NCBI RefSeq assembly: GCF_019880385.1
Contig: NZ_CP082273.1
Span: 1,984,001-2,048,000 of the forward strand
DNA: 64,000 nt
DNA from: Nocardioides coralli
GTDB lineage: Bacteria > Actinomycetota > Actinomycetes > Propionibacteriales > Nocardioidaceae
Direction of reading: 5' to 3'
In this document: positions 53,749 through 62,290 of the stretch, one piece after another
Layout: the number at the start of each line of letters is the position of its first letter
Position numbering within the stretch: position 1 is the stretch's first letter
The notes under the pieces: model-generated
Told to the model about the DNA's origin: nothing
Seen by the model: the letters and a program-made list of their open reading frames with translations, nothing else
Databases searched by the model: none
Translations under genes and position numbers: made by a program

Positions 53749-53800
53749 CTGACTCCTGATAGCGGATGCCATCCGGGCACCGCCCGACGTCAGGAGTCAG
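53749..53800 (+). promoter_or_regulatory. three-way-junction RNA leader sequestering the SSB Shine-Dalgarno
   Basis: CTGACTCCTGA (53749-53759) pairs perfectly with TCAGGAGTCAG (53790-53800), which contains the AGGAG site of ATG 53804. Inside the loop are two further hairpins: GGAT/ATCC (53764-53774) and GGGC/GCCC (53775-53785). The result is a compact, riboswitch-like fold. Confidence 0.65.
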
Positions 53801-53803
53801 ACG

Positions 53804-54235
53804 ATGACGATTCCCACCCAGATGAGCCTCCACGGGTTCATCGCGACAGCGCCGGAGCTCACGTTCACCGGCAAGGGTCACGCCCGGTTCTTCTGCCGGG
53901 TCGGCATCGAGCAGCACCGCAAGGAGGTCGACGGGTCGTTCACCAAGCTCGACCCCGTCTTCTGCGACATGGTCCTGTTCGACCGTGCGGCCGAGCGGGC
54001 CTACCCGCGGTTCAAGCCGGGCGACCAGATCGTCGCTTCCGGCTACATCCACGAGTACGAGCAGGAGCGACCCGGCGGTCCCAGCGAGATCCGCGAGCAG
54101 TTCGTCGCACGCCGGATCGGACACGACTGCGCCCGCACCCGCTACGTCGTGGACCGCAATCCTGCCAAGCAGCCCGACCCTCCGACCAACGAGATGAACG
54201 TGGTCAACGAGCCGGCCCAGGCCGTCAGCTTCTGA
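53804..54235 (+). CDS. ssb: single-stranded DNA-binding protein
   Basis: 143 aa with an OB fold: MSLHGFIATAPELTFTGKGHARFFCRVGI, FDRAAERAYPRFKPGDQIVASGYI. It lacks the long acidic tail of chromosomal SSB and ends EPAQAVSF. It would coat the ssDNA entering the recipient. First gene of the unit leading to Xis and Int. ATG has AGGAG seven bases upstream within a hairpin. Confidence 0.88.
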   Translation: MTIPTQMSLHGFIATAPELTFTGKGHARFFCRVGIEQHRKEVDGSFTKLDPVFCDMVLFDRAAERAYPRFKPGDQIVASGYIHEYEQERPGGPSEIREQFVARRIGHDCARTRYVVDRNPAKQPDPPTNEMNVVNEPAQAVSF

Positions 54236-54246
54236 AGGCCACCGTG

Positions 54247-54825
54247 ATGAGCACCGACGTCGAATCCGACCAGCAGACGCTGGAGTTCGAGGACGGCGAC
54301 TCGTTCGAGGAGTTCGGCGGTCCCGACACTGTCTTCGGGACCGCCGACTTCGACGATGAGCGCCCGCTGCGCCCGATCAACTGGAACCTCCTCACCGCGG
54401 ACGAGGCATTCGACGAGTGGCACGACCTCGACGCGTGGGTGGACTGGCTGCGGCACACCTACGGCCTGCCGCCGACGGTGATCCCACCGCTGTGGCATCG
54501 CCACGACGAGCTGATCTGGGAACTCTCTGCACTCCACACCCACTGGCTCAACGCCTACGACCCCGATGGCTCGCCGTCAGCACCTCTCGCCTGGCATCGA
54601 GACTTCGCCGAGGCCCGAAACCGGCTACGCGAGTGGGTGTCCCTGTGCGGTACGCGGCTGGACCGTGACAGGCCGACCCGGCAGACCGCGTGGCCCGGAG
54701 AAGCCCCGTACGAGCCCGCGCCGGAGGTCGAGATCGTCGACCGACGAGCCGACTTCACCGCGTTCGTCGCCGAGGACCTCGCCGCCCGCAGAGCGATCGA
54801 AGACGCGGTTCGCTTCGCTGCGTAG
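54247..54825 (+). CDS. DUF4913-like ICE protein
   Basis: 192 aa (ATG 54247; GTG 54244 is in frame). Acidic N-terminus, then WHDLDAWVDWLRHTYGLPPTVIPPLWHRHDEL and LSALHTHWLNAYD, the conserved DUF4913 block. It occurs in many actinobacterial mobile elements; function unknown. Confidence 0.72.
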   Translation: MSTDVESDQQTLEFEDGDSFEEFGGPDTVFGTADFDDERPLRPINWNLLTADEAFDEWHDLDAWVDWLRHTYGLPPTVIPPLWHRHDELIWELSALHTHWLNAYDPDGSPSAPLAWHRDFAEARNRLREWVSLCGTRLDRDRPTRQTAWPGEAPYEPAPEVEIVDRRADFTAFVAEDLAARRAIEDAVRFAA

Positions 54826-54861
54826 CCGCGCACCCGATACACAGCGGGACTTTCTACCGGC

Positions 54862-54870
54862 TTGTCCACA
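54862..54870 (+). other. DnaA-box-like TTGTCCACA
   Basis: The exact actinobacterial DnaA-box sequence in the 134-bp gap between two ICE genes. A second copy is at 19898-19906. Single boxes can be chance but may help replication of the excised element. Confidence 0.3.
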
Positions 54871-54959
54871 GACAGGACTACGCGTTCTCGGCGTCCTCGA
54901 TCGACCACTCCACGGTCGAAGACATGCCGACCATCTCCAGCCCCCGAAAGGACTCACCC

Positions 54960-55256
54960 ATGCTGCTCGCCCACGCGGTGACCCTCGCCGAGGCCCGCTC
55001 CTACGTCGCCGCCCTGGCCGACGCCGCGCTCACGACCGATGCGTCGATCGAGTACGACCGCGTGCTGCTCCAGATCGACTTCATCCACGGCGACTACATC
55101 CCCGGCATCAGCCCGGTCCCGGTCACCGACCGCGACGTGCTCTTCGAGGTCGCCGAGTCGGCCATCGAGGACCTCGTCAGGCACGGCATCGACTCCCTGA
55201 CCGTCGAGCTCGTCCTCGACATGCTGTGGGCCGCCCGAGAACTGGATGCGCCCTGA
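54960..55256 (+). CDS. hypothetical ICE protein (98 aa)
   Basis: 98 aa, helical, no domain recognised (MLLAHAVTLAEARSYVAAL). GAAAGGA precedes ATG 54960; ATG 54924 adds 12 residues but has no SD. A TCGACC/GGTCGA inverted repeat (54901-54919) lies upstream and may be an operator. Overlaps the next gene as TGATG. Confidence 0.65.
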   Translation: MLLAHAVTLAEARSYVAALADAALTTDASIEYDRVLLQIDFIHGDYIPGISPVPVTDRDVLFEVAESAIEDLVRHGIDSLTVELVLDMLWAARELDAP

Positions 55257-56575
55257 TGTACGGCGAGACCAGCGGGATGCTCCGCGACGCGCTGAGTGAA
55301 CTGCTGCGGCAGCACCGCATCCAGCAACGCATCGGCGGCGCCGGCCTGCACACGGTCCCCGAGACCACGACTCCCGATGAGCGGAAGGTGATCGGTGAGC
55401 AGATCGCGCGCTACCGCTACGCCGTACTCGTCTGGAGCCACCAGGCGATGCGTGCCGCCAACCCGCACATCAACCTCGAAGGAAGCACCGGCCGCACGCG
55501 TGGCCCTGCCGAGGAGCTGCGCTATCGCCTGGAAGCCACTCTCGTCGCGACCGAGGTCAACCTGCCAACGCTGGACGAGCTGGTCACCGAGCAGCCGTTC
55601 GCGCTCGTCGACACCTGGCGTCAGGCGGCTCGTGCTTGCGTGCTCGGCGAGCACGACTTCGCCAACGGCGTCGGGTACGGCCGTCTGTCCGAAGCCCAGT
55701 GCCTGACCGTCATCAAGGACGCCGCCGACGTGGTGCGTGCGGTCGTCAGCCTCGACCGTCGCTACGCCAACATCCCCGGCTGGCAGGCACTCAAGGAGCC
55801 GGGCCGCCTTGGACGTGCGGCCGAGACGTGCGCGACACGGGCGGGATACGGCGAGCCGGACTACACCGTCGACCTTCGCGGATGGCGGCCCGAACCAACG
55901 CTGATTGAAGGACCCGAGCTGCCCGGCATCACCGGCGTACTCCAGGCCCAGCACAACCTGCTCATCCACCTCGGGACGTTCCCCACCGCCCACAACCTGC
56001 GTGTCGTGCTCGACTCCCAACGCATCGTCTCGCGTGAAGCAGCCCGCCGACTCCAAACCGTCGACCCGACCGTCGCGGTCCGGTGGGAGCGACGTGCTGA
56101 GAGCTACGGGCGACTCGTCCACGAGACCCGTGACCTCGGCGGGATGGTCGGGAACGGTGGACCCGCCGCCGGCCAAGGCTCCGTCGCCGCCGTCCGCATG
56201 GAGAAACTCGGCCGAGACGGACTTGCCGATCCCCCGCAGAACCGTCGGCTCCAGCGGGTCAGCGCGGGCATCGACGACCGGATCTGCAACGTCATCGAGC
56301 ACGGCGTCGCCCAGCGCCTCTACTTCCAGCGCATCAACGTCCCCGGACTCGGGGACCACAACGGCGAACTCGTCCGCGTCACCCGGCAGACGTTCGTGCC
56401 CATCACAACGCCCGTGCAGACCGAGCTGCTCGCAATCGTGCGCAGCGACCTGCGGCCCACACCTATCCAACGAAAGGCGCCGAAAGGTGCAGCGCAAAGC
56501 CGCCTCGACTTCGAGGCCGCGTTGCACCACCGGCCACCACCGAGAGGAGCGAGCCCTGATGTCCCGTCGATCTGA
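55256..56575 (+). CDS. hypothetical ICE protein (439 aa)
   Basis: 439 aa, mostly helical and charged; no catalytic motif recognised. Proteins of this kind precede xis/int in actinobacterial ICEs. It starts MYGETSGMLRDALSELL and its C-terminus overlaps the Xis gene by 17 bp. Perhaps it regulates replication or excision; this is only context. Confidence 0.7.
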   Translation: MYGETSGMLRDALSELLRQHRIQQRIGGAGLHTVPETTTPDERKVIGEQIARYRYAVLVWSHQAMRAANPHINLEGSTGRTRGPAEELRYRLEATLVATEVNLPTLDELVTEQPFALVDTWRQAARACVLGEHDFANGVGYGRLSEAQCLTVIKDAADVVRAVVSLDRRYANIPGWQALKEPGRLGRAAETCATRAGYGEPDYTVDLRGWRPEPTLIEGPELPGITGVLQAQHNLLIHLGTFPTAHNLRVVLDSQRIVSREAARRLQTVDPTVAVRWERRAESYGRLVHETRDLGGMVGNGGPAAGQGSVAAVRMEKLGRDGLADPPQNRRLQRVSAGIDDRICNVIEHGVAQRLYFQRINVPGLGDHNGELVRVTRQTFVPITTPVQTELLAIVRSDLRPTPIQRKAPKGAAQSRLDFEAALHHRPPPRGASPDVPSI

Positions 56576-56936
56576 CACCCCGTCCACCGCGAGCAGCGGC
56601 GACAAGGAGATGCCCTTGGCCCTCGTCGTCCCGCTTCCCCAAGACCCCTTCCTCAACACCGAGGACGCCTGTGGCTATCTCGGCGTCCCGAAGGCCACGC
56701 TGCTGACCTGGCGGGTACGACGACCCGGCTATGGCCCACGTGCAGTGAAGGCGGGCGGCAGGCTCAAGTACCGCCTGTCCGAGCTCGACCGGTGGCTCCG
56801 GGATCACGAGGAGTCGTTCGCACTCGGCGACGACAACGAAGGCGCTGACCCTGCCTCGGATGGCGGCCGGCAGGTTCGGAGCCGCACCCGCGCAAGCCGG
56901 GTGCGGGGTGGAGCCCTCCGGACAGCGCAGCCCTGA
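56559..56936 (+). CDS. xis: excisionase/MerR-type HTH protein (Xis)
   Basis: 125 aa. A winged helix-turn-helix of the excisionase type: FLNTEDACGYLGVPKATLLTWRVRRPGYGPRAVKAGGRLKYRLSELDRWL, split here for length. Basic tail. Adjacent to integrase with a 29-bp gap, the classical xis-int order. It would bend att DNA to favour excision. Confidence 0.85.
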   Translation: MSRRSDTPSTASSGDKEMPLALVVPLPQDPFLNTEDACGYLGVPKATLLTWRVRRPGYGPRAVKAGGRLKYRLSELDRWLRDHEESFALGDDNEGADPASDGGRQVRSRTRASRVRGGALRTAQP

Positions 56937-56965
56937 CGGGACCAGACACACGAAAGGAATCAGAA

Positions 56966-58210
56966 ATGGCCCGGCAGAAACTGGTGGTCGGCACCTACGG
57001 CGACATCAACTGCACACAACGTGCCAACGGGACGTGGCTAGCACGGGCCCGCTACTGCGATGTCGACGGCGTCGTCCGCGAGTACCGCAAGAGCGGCGAA
57101 ACCAAGAACAAGGCAAGGGCCAACCTCAAGGCATTCTTCGTCGAGCACACCGGCACGTTCGGCGATGGTGCCATCGCTCCCGACGACACGGTTCAGGAAC
57201 TGCTTGACCTCTGGTTCGCCAAGATGGAAAAGGCCGACGGCAGTCCCAACTCGGAGACCCTGGAGCGTTACCGCTATCACTTGCGTTGGGTGCTCGACAG
57301 CGACAAGACCGAGCACCCTCTGGGTGCCTACCAGCTGCGACACGTTCGGCCGGTCATCATCCAGGCGGCTCTGGACAGCGCCGGAGTCTCAGCGGACATG
57401 CGCAAGCGGATTCGCAGCGTCCTGGTGCGGGCCTTCAACATGGCGATCTTCCACGAGGCGCTCAACGGCAACCCGGCGGCAGCCGTCCCGTCAGTCCCTG
57501 TGCCGAAGGTCAAGAAGAAGCCGGTGGCGGTCGAGGACCTTGACGCTGTGCGTGCGGCCATCCGTGAGTGGGCGAACGCCGAGCGGCGCAATGGCCCGAA
57601 GAGTGTCGACCTCCCGGACATCGTCGACATGCTCATCGCCACCGGTATGCGGATCGGCGAACTGCTCGCCCTGCGCTGGTCCGACATCGAGTTGACCGCC
57701 CCTCCCGAGCGCCGCGACGACGAGACCTGGTTCCCGTGGCTCATGGTCAACGGCCAGATCACCTCCAAGGGCAAGCGGGTCGACTACGGCAAGACCGACG
57801 CCGCGATCCGCCCCATCGCGCTCCCCGACTGGGCCGTTGCCATCCTGCGCCGACGCAAGCTGGAGCAGCCACCGAACGACATCGACGCGGTCTTCGCCAG
57901 CCGCAACGGAACCTGGCACTTCCCCGGCAATGTCCAGAGCCGGCTGTGGCACATCCGCCACCTCGACGAGTACGCCGACATCGCCGCGCTCCGCGACGTT
58001 TCGCCCCACTCCTTCCGCCGGACAGTGGCAACCGAGATCGACGAGGTCTACGACGCCGACGCCGCCAAGGATCAGCTCGGCCACACGTCCAAGACGGTCA
58101 CCGAGCGGCACTACATCAACCGCCGGCTCGTGGTGCCCGACTACCGCGCCGCGACGGAGCGGCTTGCTCCTCGGACCGAGCCCACCGACGATCCCGCAAT
58201 CGAGCTCTGA
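56966..58210 (+). CDS. int: tyrosine recombinase integrase
   Basis: 414 aa. An N-terminal arm-binding-like part and SAM-like core-binding domain (ETLERYRYHLRWVL) precede the catalytic domain with Arg in TGMRIGELLALRW (R about 229), HSFRR (H348, R351), H-x-x of the third box and the tyrosine in ERHYIN (Y383). GAAAGGAATC precedes ATG. All four catalytic positions are present, so it should be active. It adjoins the putative attachment end. Confidence 0.93.
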   Translation: MARQKLVVGTYGDINCTQRANGTWLARARYCDVDGVVREYRKSGETKNKARANLKAFFVEHTGTFGDGAIAPDDTVQELLDLWFAKMEKADGSPNSETLERYRYHLRWVLDSDKTEHPLGAYQLRHVRPVIIQAALDSAGVSADMRKRIRSVLVRAFNMAIFHEALNGNPAAAVPSVPVPKVKKKPVAVEDLDAVRAAIREWANAERRNGPKSVDLPDIVDMLIATGMRIGELLALRWSDIELTAPPERRDDETWFPWLMVNGQITSKGKRVDYGKTDAAIRPIALPDWAVAILRRRKLEQPPNDIDAVFASRNGTWHFPGNVQSRLWHIRHLDEYADIAALRDVSPHSFRRTVATEIDEVYDADAAKDQLGHTSKTVTERHYINRRLVVPDYRAATERLAPRTEPTDDPAIEL

Positions 58211-58230
58211 GAGCCCTCAGACCCTCCGAG

Positions 58231-58275
58231 CGGCCCGTGGAGCCCCCTTCGCACTACGCGGCGGCCTACGGGCCG
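58231..58275 (+). terminator. hairpin after the integrase gene
   Basis: CGGCCCGT (58231-58238) and ACGGGCCG (58268-58275) are a perfect inverted repeat followed by TTTCT. Long loop; could end int transcription. Confidence 0.4.
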
Positions 58276-58329
58276 TTTCTCGCGTTCTCAGGGGTCTCCA
58301 GGTCCGGCATCGGGAGCGGCCTCAAAGTC

Positions 58330-58351
58330 AAAGTGCGCCCAAAGTGCGCCC
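58330..58351. repeat. tandem 11-bp repeat in the attachment region
   Basis: AAAGTGCGCCC occurs twice without spacing (58330-58340, 58341-58351). Position and directness suit integrase arm-type sites. Confidence 0.5.
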
Positions 58352-58394
58352 TAAGCCCGGATTTTCGAAGTCAGCACCAACACCCGGATTTGCA

Positions 58395-59516
58395 TCACCG
58401 CAGGTCAGAGGCGGTTTTCGTCAGCAAAGCGACGCATTCGACGTGATGCGTCATCGGGAACAGGTCGAAGGCCCGCAGCGCCCGCAGCGCGTAGCCGTGC
58501 TCGGCGAAGACGGCGACGTCGCGCGCCAGCGCGGCCGGGTCGCAGGCGACGTAGACCACCGCGCGGGGTGACCGGGCGACCACCTGCTCCACGACCCGCC
58601 GCCTGGCCCCCTCCCGCGGCGGGTCGAGCACGACGAGGTCGACCCGCTCGATGTAGGCCGAGTCGAGGACCGCGTCGACGGCACCGGTGGTGACCTCGGC
58701 ACGGTCGGCCAGGTTGACGCGCGCGGCCTGCGCCGCCGCGCGGTTGCCCTCGACGGCGACCACCCGGCCGTCCGGGCCGACCGCGTCGGCGAGGAAGGAC
58801 GCGAAGAGGCCCACCCCGGCATAGAGGTCGAGGACCGACTCCCGCGGCTGCGGCCGGGCCAGGTCGAGGACGGCCGAGACCAGGACGTCCGGGGCCCCCG
58901 GGTGGACCTGCCAGAAACCGTCGTCGGCGACCGCGAACCTTCGGCCACGAACCTCGTGGGACGGCCCGGAGCGGGCCTCGAGCAGGCACTCGTCGATCGG
59001 GACGACGTCGTGGGAGCGGTGCTTACGCATGCCGCGCCCACCGTCCGGGAGCCGTACGTAGCGCTGCCGCGTGCGCCAGCGCAGGCCGTGGTCGTCGCCC
59101 GGCACGGGCTCCACCTCGACCGCGACGTCGAGACCCGCGAGGCGGTGGAGCTGCTCGCGCACCACGTCGGCCTTGAGACGGCGCTGAGCAGCGAGCGCGA
59201 CGTGCTGGAAGTCGCAGCCGCCGCAGAGCCCGGGTCCCGCGTAGGGGCAGGGCGCAGCGACCCGGTCCTCGGACGCCCGGTGCACGGCGACGGCGTCCCC
59301 GCGCCAGAACCGGTCGCCGTCGGTGCCCTCCGTCACGACGAGGTCGACCTCCTCCCCGGGCAGGGCGTGTCGGACGAACACGACGCGCGATCCGTCGCCG
59401 TCCCCGACCCGCGCCACGCAGTGGCCGCCGTGGGCCACCGGGCCCACCGTCACGGTGAACCGTTCCCCCACCCGCGAGCGCCCGCGGGGTCGACGCCGGC
59501 GAGGCTGCCGGCTCAC
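58395..59516 (-). CDS. TrmA/RumA-type RNA uracil methyltransferase with TRAM domain
   Basis: 373 aa. An N-terminal TRAM-like OB fold (VTVGPVAHGGHCVARVGDGD) precedes CPYAGPGLCGGCDFQH, an iron-sulfur ligand set of RumA-type enzymes. A SAM-binding core VLDLYAGVGLFASFL, LVVLDPPREGARR and the catalytic-Cys motif YVACDPAALARD follow. It makes 5-methyluridine in rRNA or tRNA. Its 3' end abuts the ICE, so the last codons may have been rebuilt by integration. Overlaps the permease gene by 4 bp. Confidence 0.88.
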   Translation of the reverse strand: MSRQPRRRRPRGRSRVGERFTVTVGPVAHGGHCVARVGDGDGSRVVFVRHALPGEEVDLVVTEGTDGDRFWRGDAVAVHRASEDRVAAPCPYAGPGLCGGCDFQHVALAAQRRLKADVVREQLHRLAGLDVAVEVEPVPGDDHGLRWRTRQRYVRLPDGGRGMRKHRSHDVVPIDECLLEARSGPSHEVRGRRFAVADDGFWQVHPGAPDVLVSAVLDLARPQPRESVLDLYAGVGLFASFLADAVGPDGRVVAVEGNRAAAQAARVNLADRAEVTTGAVDAVLDSAYIERVDLVVLDPPREGARRRVVEQVVARSPRAVVYVACDPAALARDVAVFAEHGYALRALRAFDLFPMTHHVECVALLTKTASDLR

Positions 59517-61561
59517 CGCGGCACTTGCCGGTTGCGCGAGGTGTCGCTCACCTGGCCGCGTCGCAGGTCACCGGACCGGATCCTCGCGTCCTCGCGCAGC
59601 TCACGCTCCCGGGCGATCTCGGAGGAACGCAGCTGGTAGGGCACGGAGATCACCATCACGCCCGGCGAGAAGAGCAGCCGCCCCTTGAGCCGCAGGGCGG
59701 TCTGATTGTGGAGCAGCTGCTCCCACCACCGGCCCACGACGTACTCGGGGATGTAGACCGCCACCACACCCCGGGGGTTGGCCTTCCGGATCTCCTGGGC
59801 GTAGTCGGAGATCGGTCGCACGATCTCCCGGTAGGGCGAGTGGAGCACCTTCAGCGGGATGCCCAGGTTGCGCTCGTCCCAGTCGCTGAGGAGCTGGTTG
59901 GTGTCGCGCGCGTCGGAGGCGACGTAGACGCCCTCGAGGACGTTGGGCCGCGACGCCTTGGCGAAGGCGAGCGCCCGCAGCGTCGGCTTGTGCAGCTTGG
60001 AGACCAGCACGATCGCGTGCACCCGCGTCGGTAGGGTCCGGTCCTCCTCGTCGGCGGCCAGCTCGCGCGCGACGTCGACGTAGTGGGTCTTGATGCCGCG
60101 CATGATCAGCATGAAGACGCCCATCGCGATCAGCGTGATCCAGGCGCCCTGGACGAACTTCGTCACGAGCACGATGACCAGCACCACCGCGGTCATCACC
60201 AGCCCGACGGTGTTGATGAGCCGCGACTGCATCATCCGGCGCCGCTCGGCGGGGTCGGTCTCGGTGCGCAGGTGCCGGGTCCAGTGCCGCAGCATGCCCA
60301 GCTGGCTGAGGGTGAAGGACACGAAGACGCCGACGATGTAGAGCTGGATCAGCCGGGTGACCTCGGCGTCGAACGCGACGATCAACGCGATCGCCATCCC
60401 CGACAGGATCAGGATGCCGTTGCTGTAGGCGAGCCGGTCGCCCCGGGCCCCGAGCTGCCGGGGCAACCACTCGTCGCGGGCCAGGATCGAGCCGAGCACG
60501 GGGAAGCCGTTGAAGGCGGTGTTGGACGCGAGCACCAGGATCACGCCGGTGGCGATGACGACGAAGAAGAACCCCACCGGGAAGTTGTCGAAGACGCCCT
60601 GGGCGATCTGGGCGATGAGGGTGTCCTGGTTGAAGTCCTCCGGCACCGGGTTGCCGTCCGGGCCGACCAGTCGTTGCAGCTCGCTGGGGTCGACGTACTT
60701 GACGTTCATCGCGTTGGACAGCGACACCACCGACAGCATCAGGATCACACCGATGACCCCGAGCATGAGCAGGGTCGCGGCAGCGTTGCGGCTCTTGGGC
60801 TTGCGGAACGCCGGCACGCCGTTCGAGATCGCCTCGACGCCCGTCAGGGCCGCGCAGCCGGAGGAGAAGGCCCGGGCGACCAGGAACACCAGGGCGATGG
60901 TGGTGAGGTTCTCGCCGTAGCCTTCGGCCTCGATGATCGAGAACTGGCTGCTCTCGGCAGCGGGGAGGGTCCCGGACAGGCTGCGGACGAGGCCCCACAG
61001 GCACATCCCGCCGAGCGCCAGCATGAACGCGTACGCCGGGATCGCGAACGAGACGCCGGACTCGCGGACCCCTCGGAGGTTCATCACCGCCAGGAACAGC
61101 ACGAGACCGACGGCCACGAGCGTCCGGTGGTCGGCCACGAAGTCGAACGCCGAGCCGGCGTACTGCGCCGCCGATGAGAGCGAGACGGCGACGACGAGCA
61201 CGTAGTCGACGATCAGTGCCGCGGCCACCGTCATGCCGGCGTTCGGTCCGAGGTTGACCGTCGCGACCTCGTAGTCACCGCCGCCGGAGGGATAGGCGTG
61301 CACGTTCTGCCGGTAGGAGGCGACCACGACCAGCATGACCACGGCGACGGCGATCGCCACGGGCCACGAGAACGTGTAGGCCGAGATGCCGGCCAGGGAC
61401 AGGATGATGAAGATCTCGTCGGGAGCGTAGGCCACGGACGAGAGCGCGTCGCTCGCGAACACCGGGAAGGCGATCCGCTTGGGCAGCAGCGTCTCCCCCA
61501 GCTGGGTGCTGCGCAGCTTGCGCCCCAACAGGATCCGCTTCGAGACGTCGCCGACACCCAC
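59513..61561 (-). CDS. KimA-like APC-superfamily permease
   Basis: 682 aa with about 12 membrane segments in the first 480 residues and a C-terminal cytoplasmic domain (VHAIVLVSKLHKPTLRALAFAK). FPVFASDALSSVAYAPDEI is the signature of the KimA/YdaO potassium transporter group, regulated by c-di-AMP in Bacillus. Divergent from two TrkA-type genes, supporting a K+ role. Amino-acid transport remains possible. Confidence 0.82.
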   Translation of the reverse strand: MGVGDVSKRILLGRKLRSTQLGETLLPKRIAFPVFASDALSSVAYAPDEIFIILSLAGISAYTFSWPVAIAVAVVMLVVVASYRQNVHAYPSGGGDYEVATVNLGPNAGMTVAAALIVDYVLVVAVSLSSAAQYAGSAFDFVADHRTLVAVGLVLFLAVMNLRGVRESGVSFAIPAYAFMLALGGMCLWGLVRSLSGTLPAAESSQFSIIEAEGYGENLTTIALVFLVARAFSSGCAALTGVEAISNGVPAFRKPKSRNAAATLLMLGVIGVILMLSVVSLSNAMNVKYVDPSELQRLVGPDGNPVPEDFNQDTLIAQIAQGVFDNFPVGFFFVVIATGVILVLASNTAFNGFPVLGSILARDEWLPRQLGARGDRLAYSNGILILSGMAIALIVAFDAEVTRLIQLYIVGVFVSFTLSQLGMLRHWTRHLRTETDPAERRRMMQSRLINTVGLVMTAVVLVIVLVTKFVQGAWITLIAMGVFMLIMRGIKTHYVDVARELAADEEDRTLPTRVHAIVLVSKLHKPTLRALAFAKASRPNVLEGVYVASDARDTNQLLSDWDERNLGIPLKVLHSPYREIVRPISDYAQEIRKANPRGVVAVYIPEYVVGRWWEQLLHNQTALRLKGRLLFSPGVMVISVPYQLRSSEIARERELREDARIRSGDLRRGQVSDTSRNRQVPR

Positions 61562-61621
61562 GTTCGAAGGCTAGACCGTTCACACCCGGTTGGGGGCATC
61601 GACTGGGATACGGTTTGCCAC

Positions 61622-62290
61622 GTGCACGTCGTCATCATGGGCTGCGGCCGGGTCGGCTCGACGCTCGCCCGCAGCCTCGAGGATCGCAACCACACCGTCT
61701 CGATCATCGACAGCGAGCCCGACGCGTTCCGTCGGCTGGGCCCGTCCTTCAACGGCGACAAGATCACCGGCTTCGGTTTCGACCAGGAGGTCCTCGAACG
61801 GGCCGGGATCCGGCGAGCCGATGCCTTCGCAGCCGTCTCCAGCGGTGACAACTCCAACATTATCGCCGCCCGGGTGGCCCGCGAGACCTTCGGCATCGAC
61901 CAGGTGGTGGCGCGGATCTACGACCCGGGACGGGCCGAGGTCTACCAGCGGCTGGGCATCACGACGGTCGCGACCGTGAAGTGGACCGCCGACCAGGTGC
62001 TGCGCCGGCTCCTCCCGGCAGGTGCCGAGCCGGACTTCCGCGACCCGTCGGGGACGATCCGTCTCGACCAGGTGCCGGTGCCACCCGCGTGGATCGGCCA
62101 CCGCACCGTCGACCTGCAGCTGCAGACCAAGTCGCGCATCGCGTGGATCGACCGCCTCGGCGAGGGGATGCTGCCCACCCGGGAGACCGTGATCCAGGAG
62201 GGTGACCTCCTGCACCTGGTGATGCGCGAGGAGAACGCCGCCCACGTCTACGAGGTCTTCGACCGCGGACCCGAGGAGCAGGAGTCATGA
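61622..62290 (+). CDS. TrkA-N/TrkA-C K+ channel regulatory protein (CeoB-like)
   Basis: 222 aa. RCK Rossmann fold VVIMGCGRVGSTLARSLE with GxGxxG-like GCGRVG, the acidic end in IIDSEPDAF, and a TrkA-C domain. It is preceded by TACGGT (61609-61614), 7 nt before GTG 61622, so the mRNA is probably leaderless. It binds NAD(H)/ATP and gates K+ uptake. Confidence 0.88.
   Translation: MHVVIMGCGRVGSTLARSLEDRNHTVSIIDSEPDAFRRLGPSFNGDKITGFGFDQEVLERAGIRRADAFAAVSSGDNSNIIAARVARETFGIDQVVARIYDPGRAEVYQRLGITTVATVKWTADQVLRRLLPAGAEPDFRDPSGTIRLDQVPVPPAWIGHRTVDLQLQTKSRIAWIDRLGEGMLPTRETVIQEGDLLHLVMREENAAHVYEVFDRGPEEQES

Larger units (their letters stand above)
58211..58394. other. putative right attachment region of the ICE
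   Basis: 184 bp between int and the 3' end of a chromosomal methyltransferase gene; the change from ICE to chromosomal genes occurs here. It contains a hairpin (58231-58275) and a tandem repeat (58330-58351). The exact core cannot be set without the other end. Confidence 0.5.

Noticed and set aside
53704..53772. N-terminal extension of the nuclease-like gene to ATG 53772
   Set aside because: It would run through the SSB leader structure, and the added residues look non-conserved; ATG 53703 preferred, though not proven.
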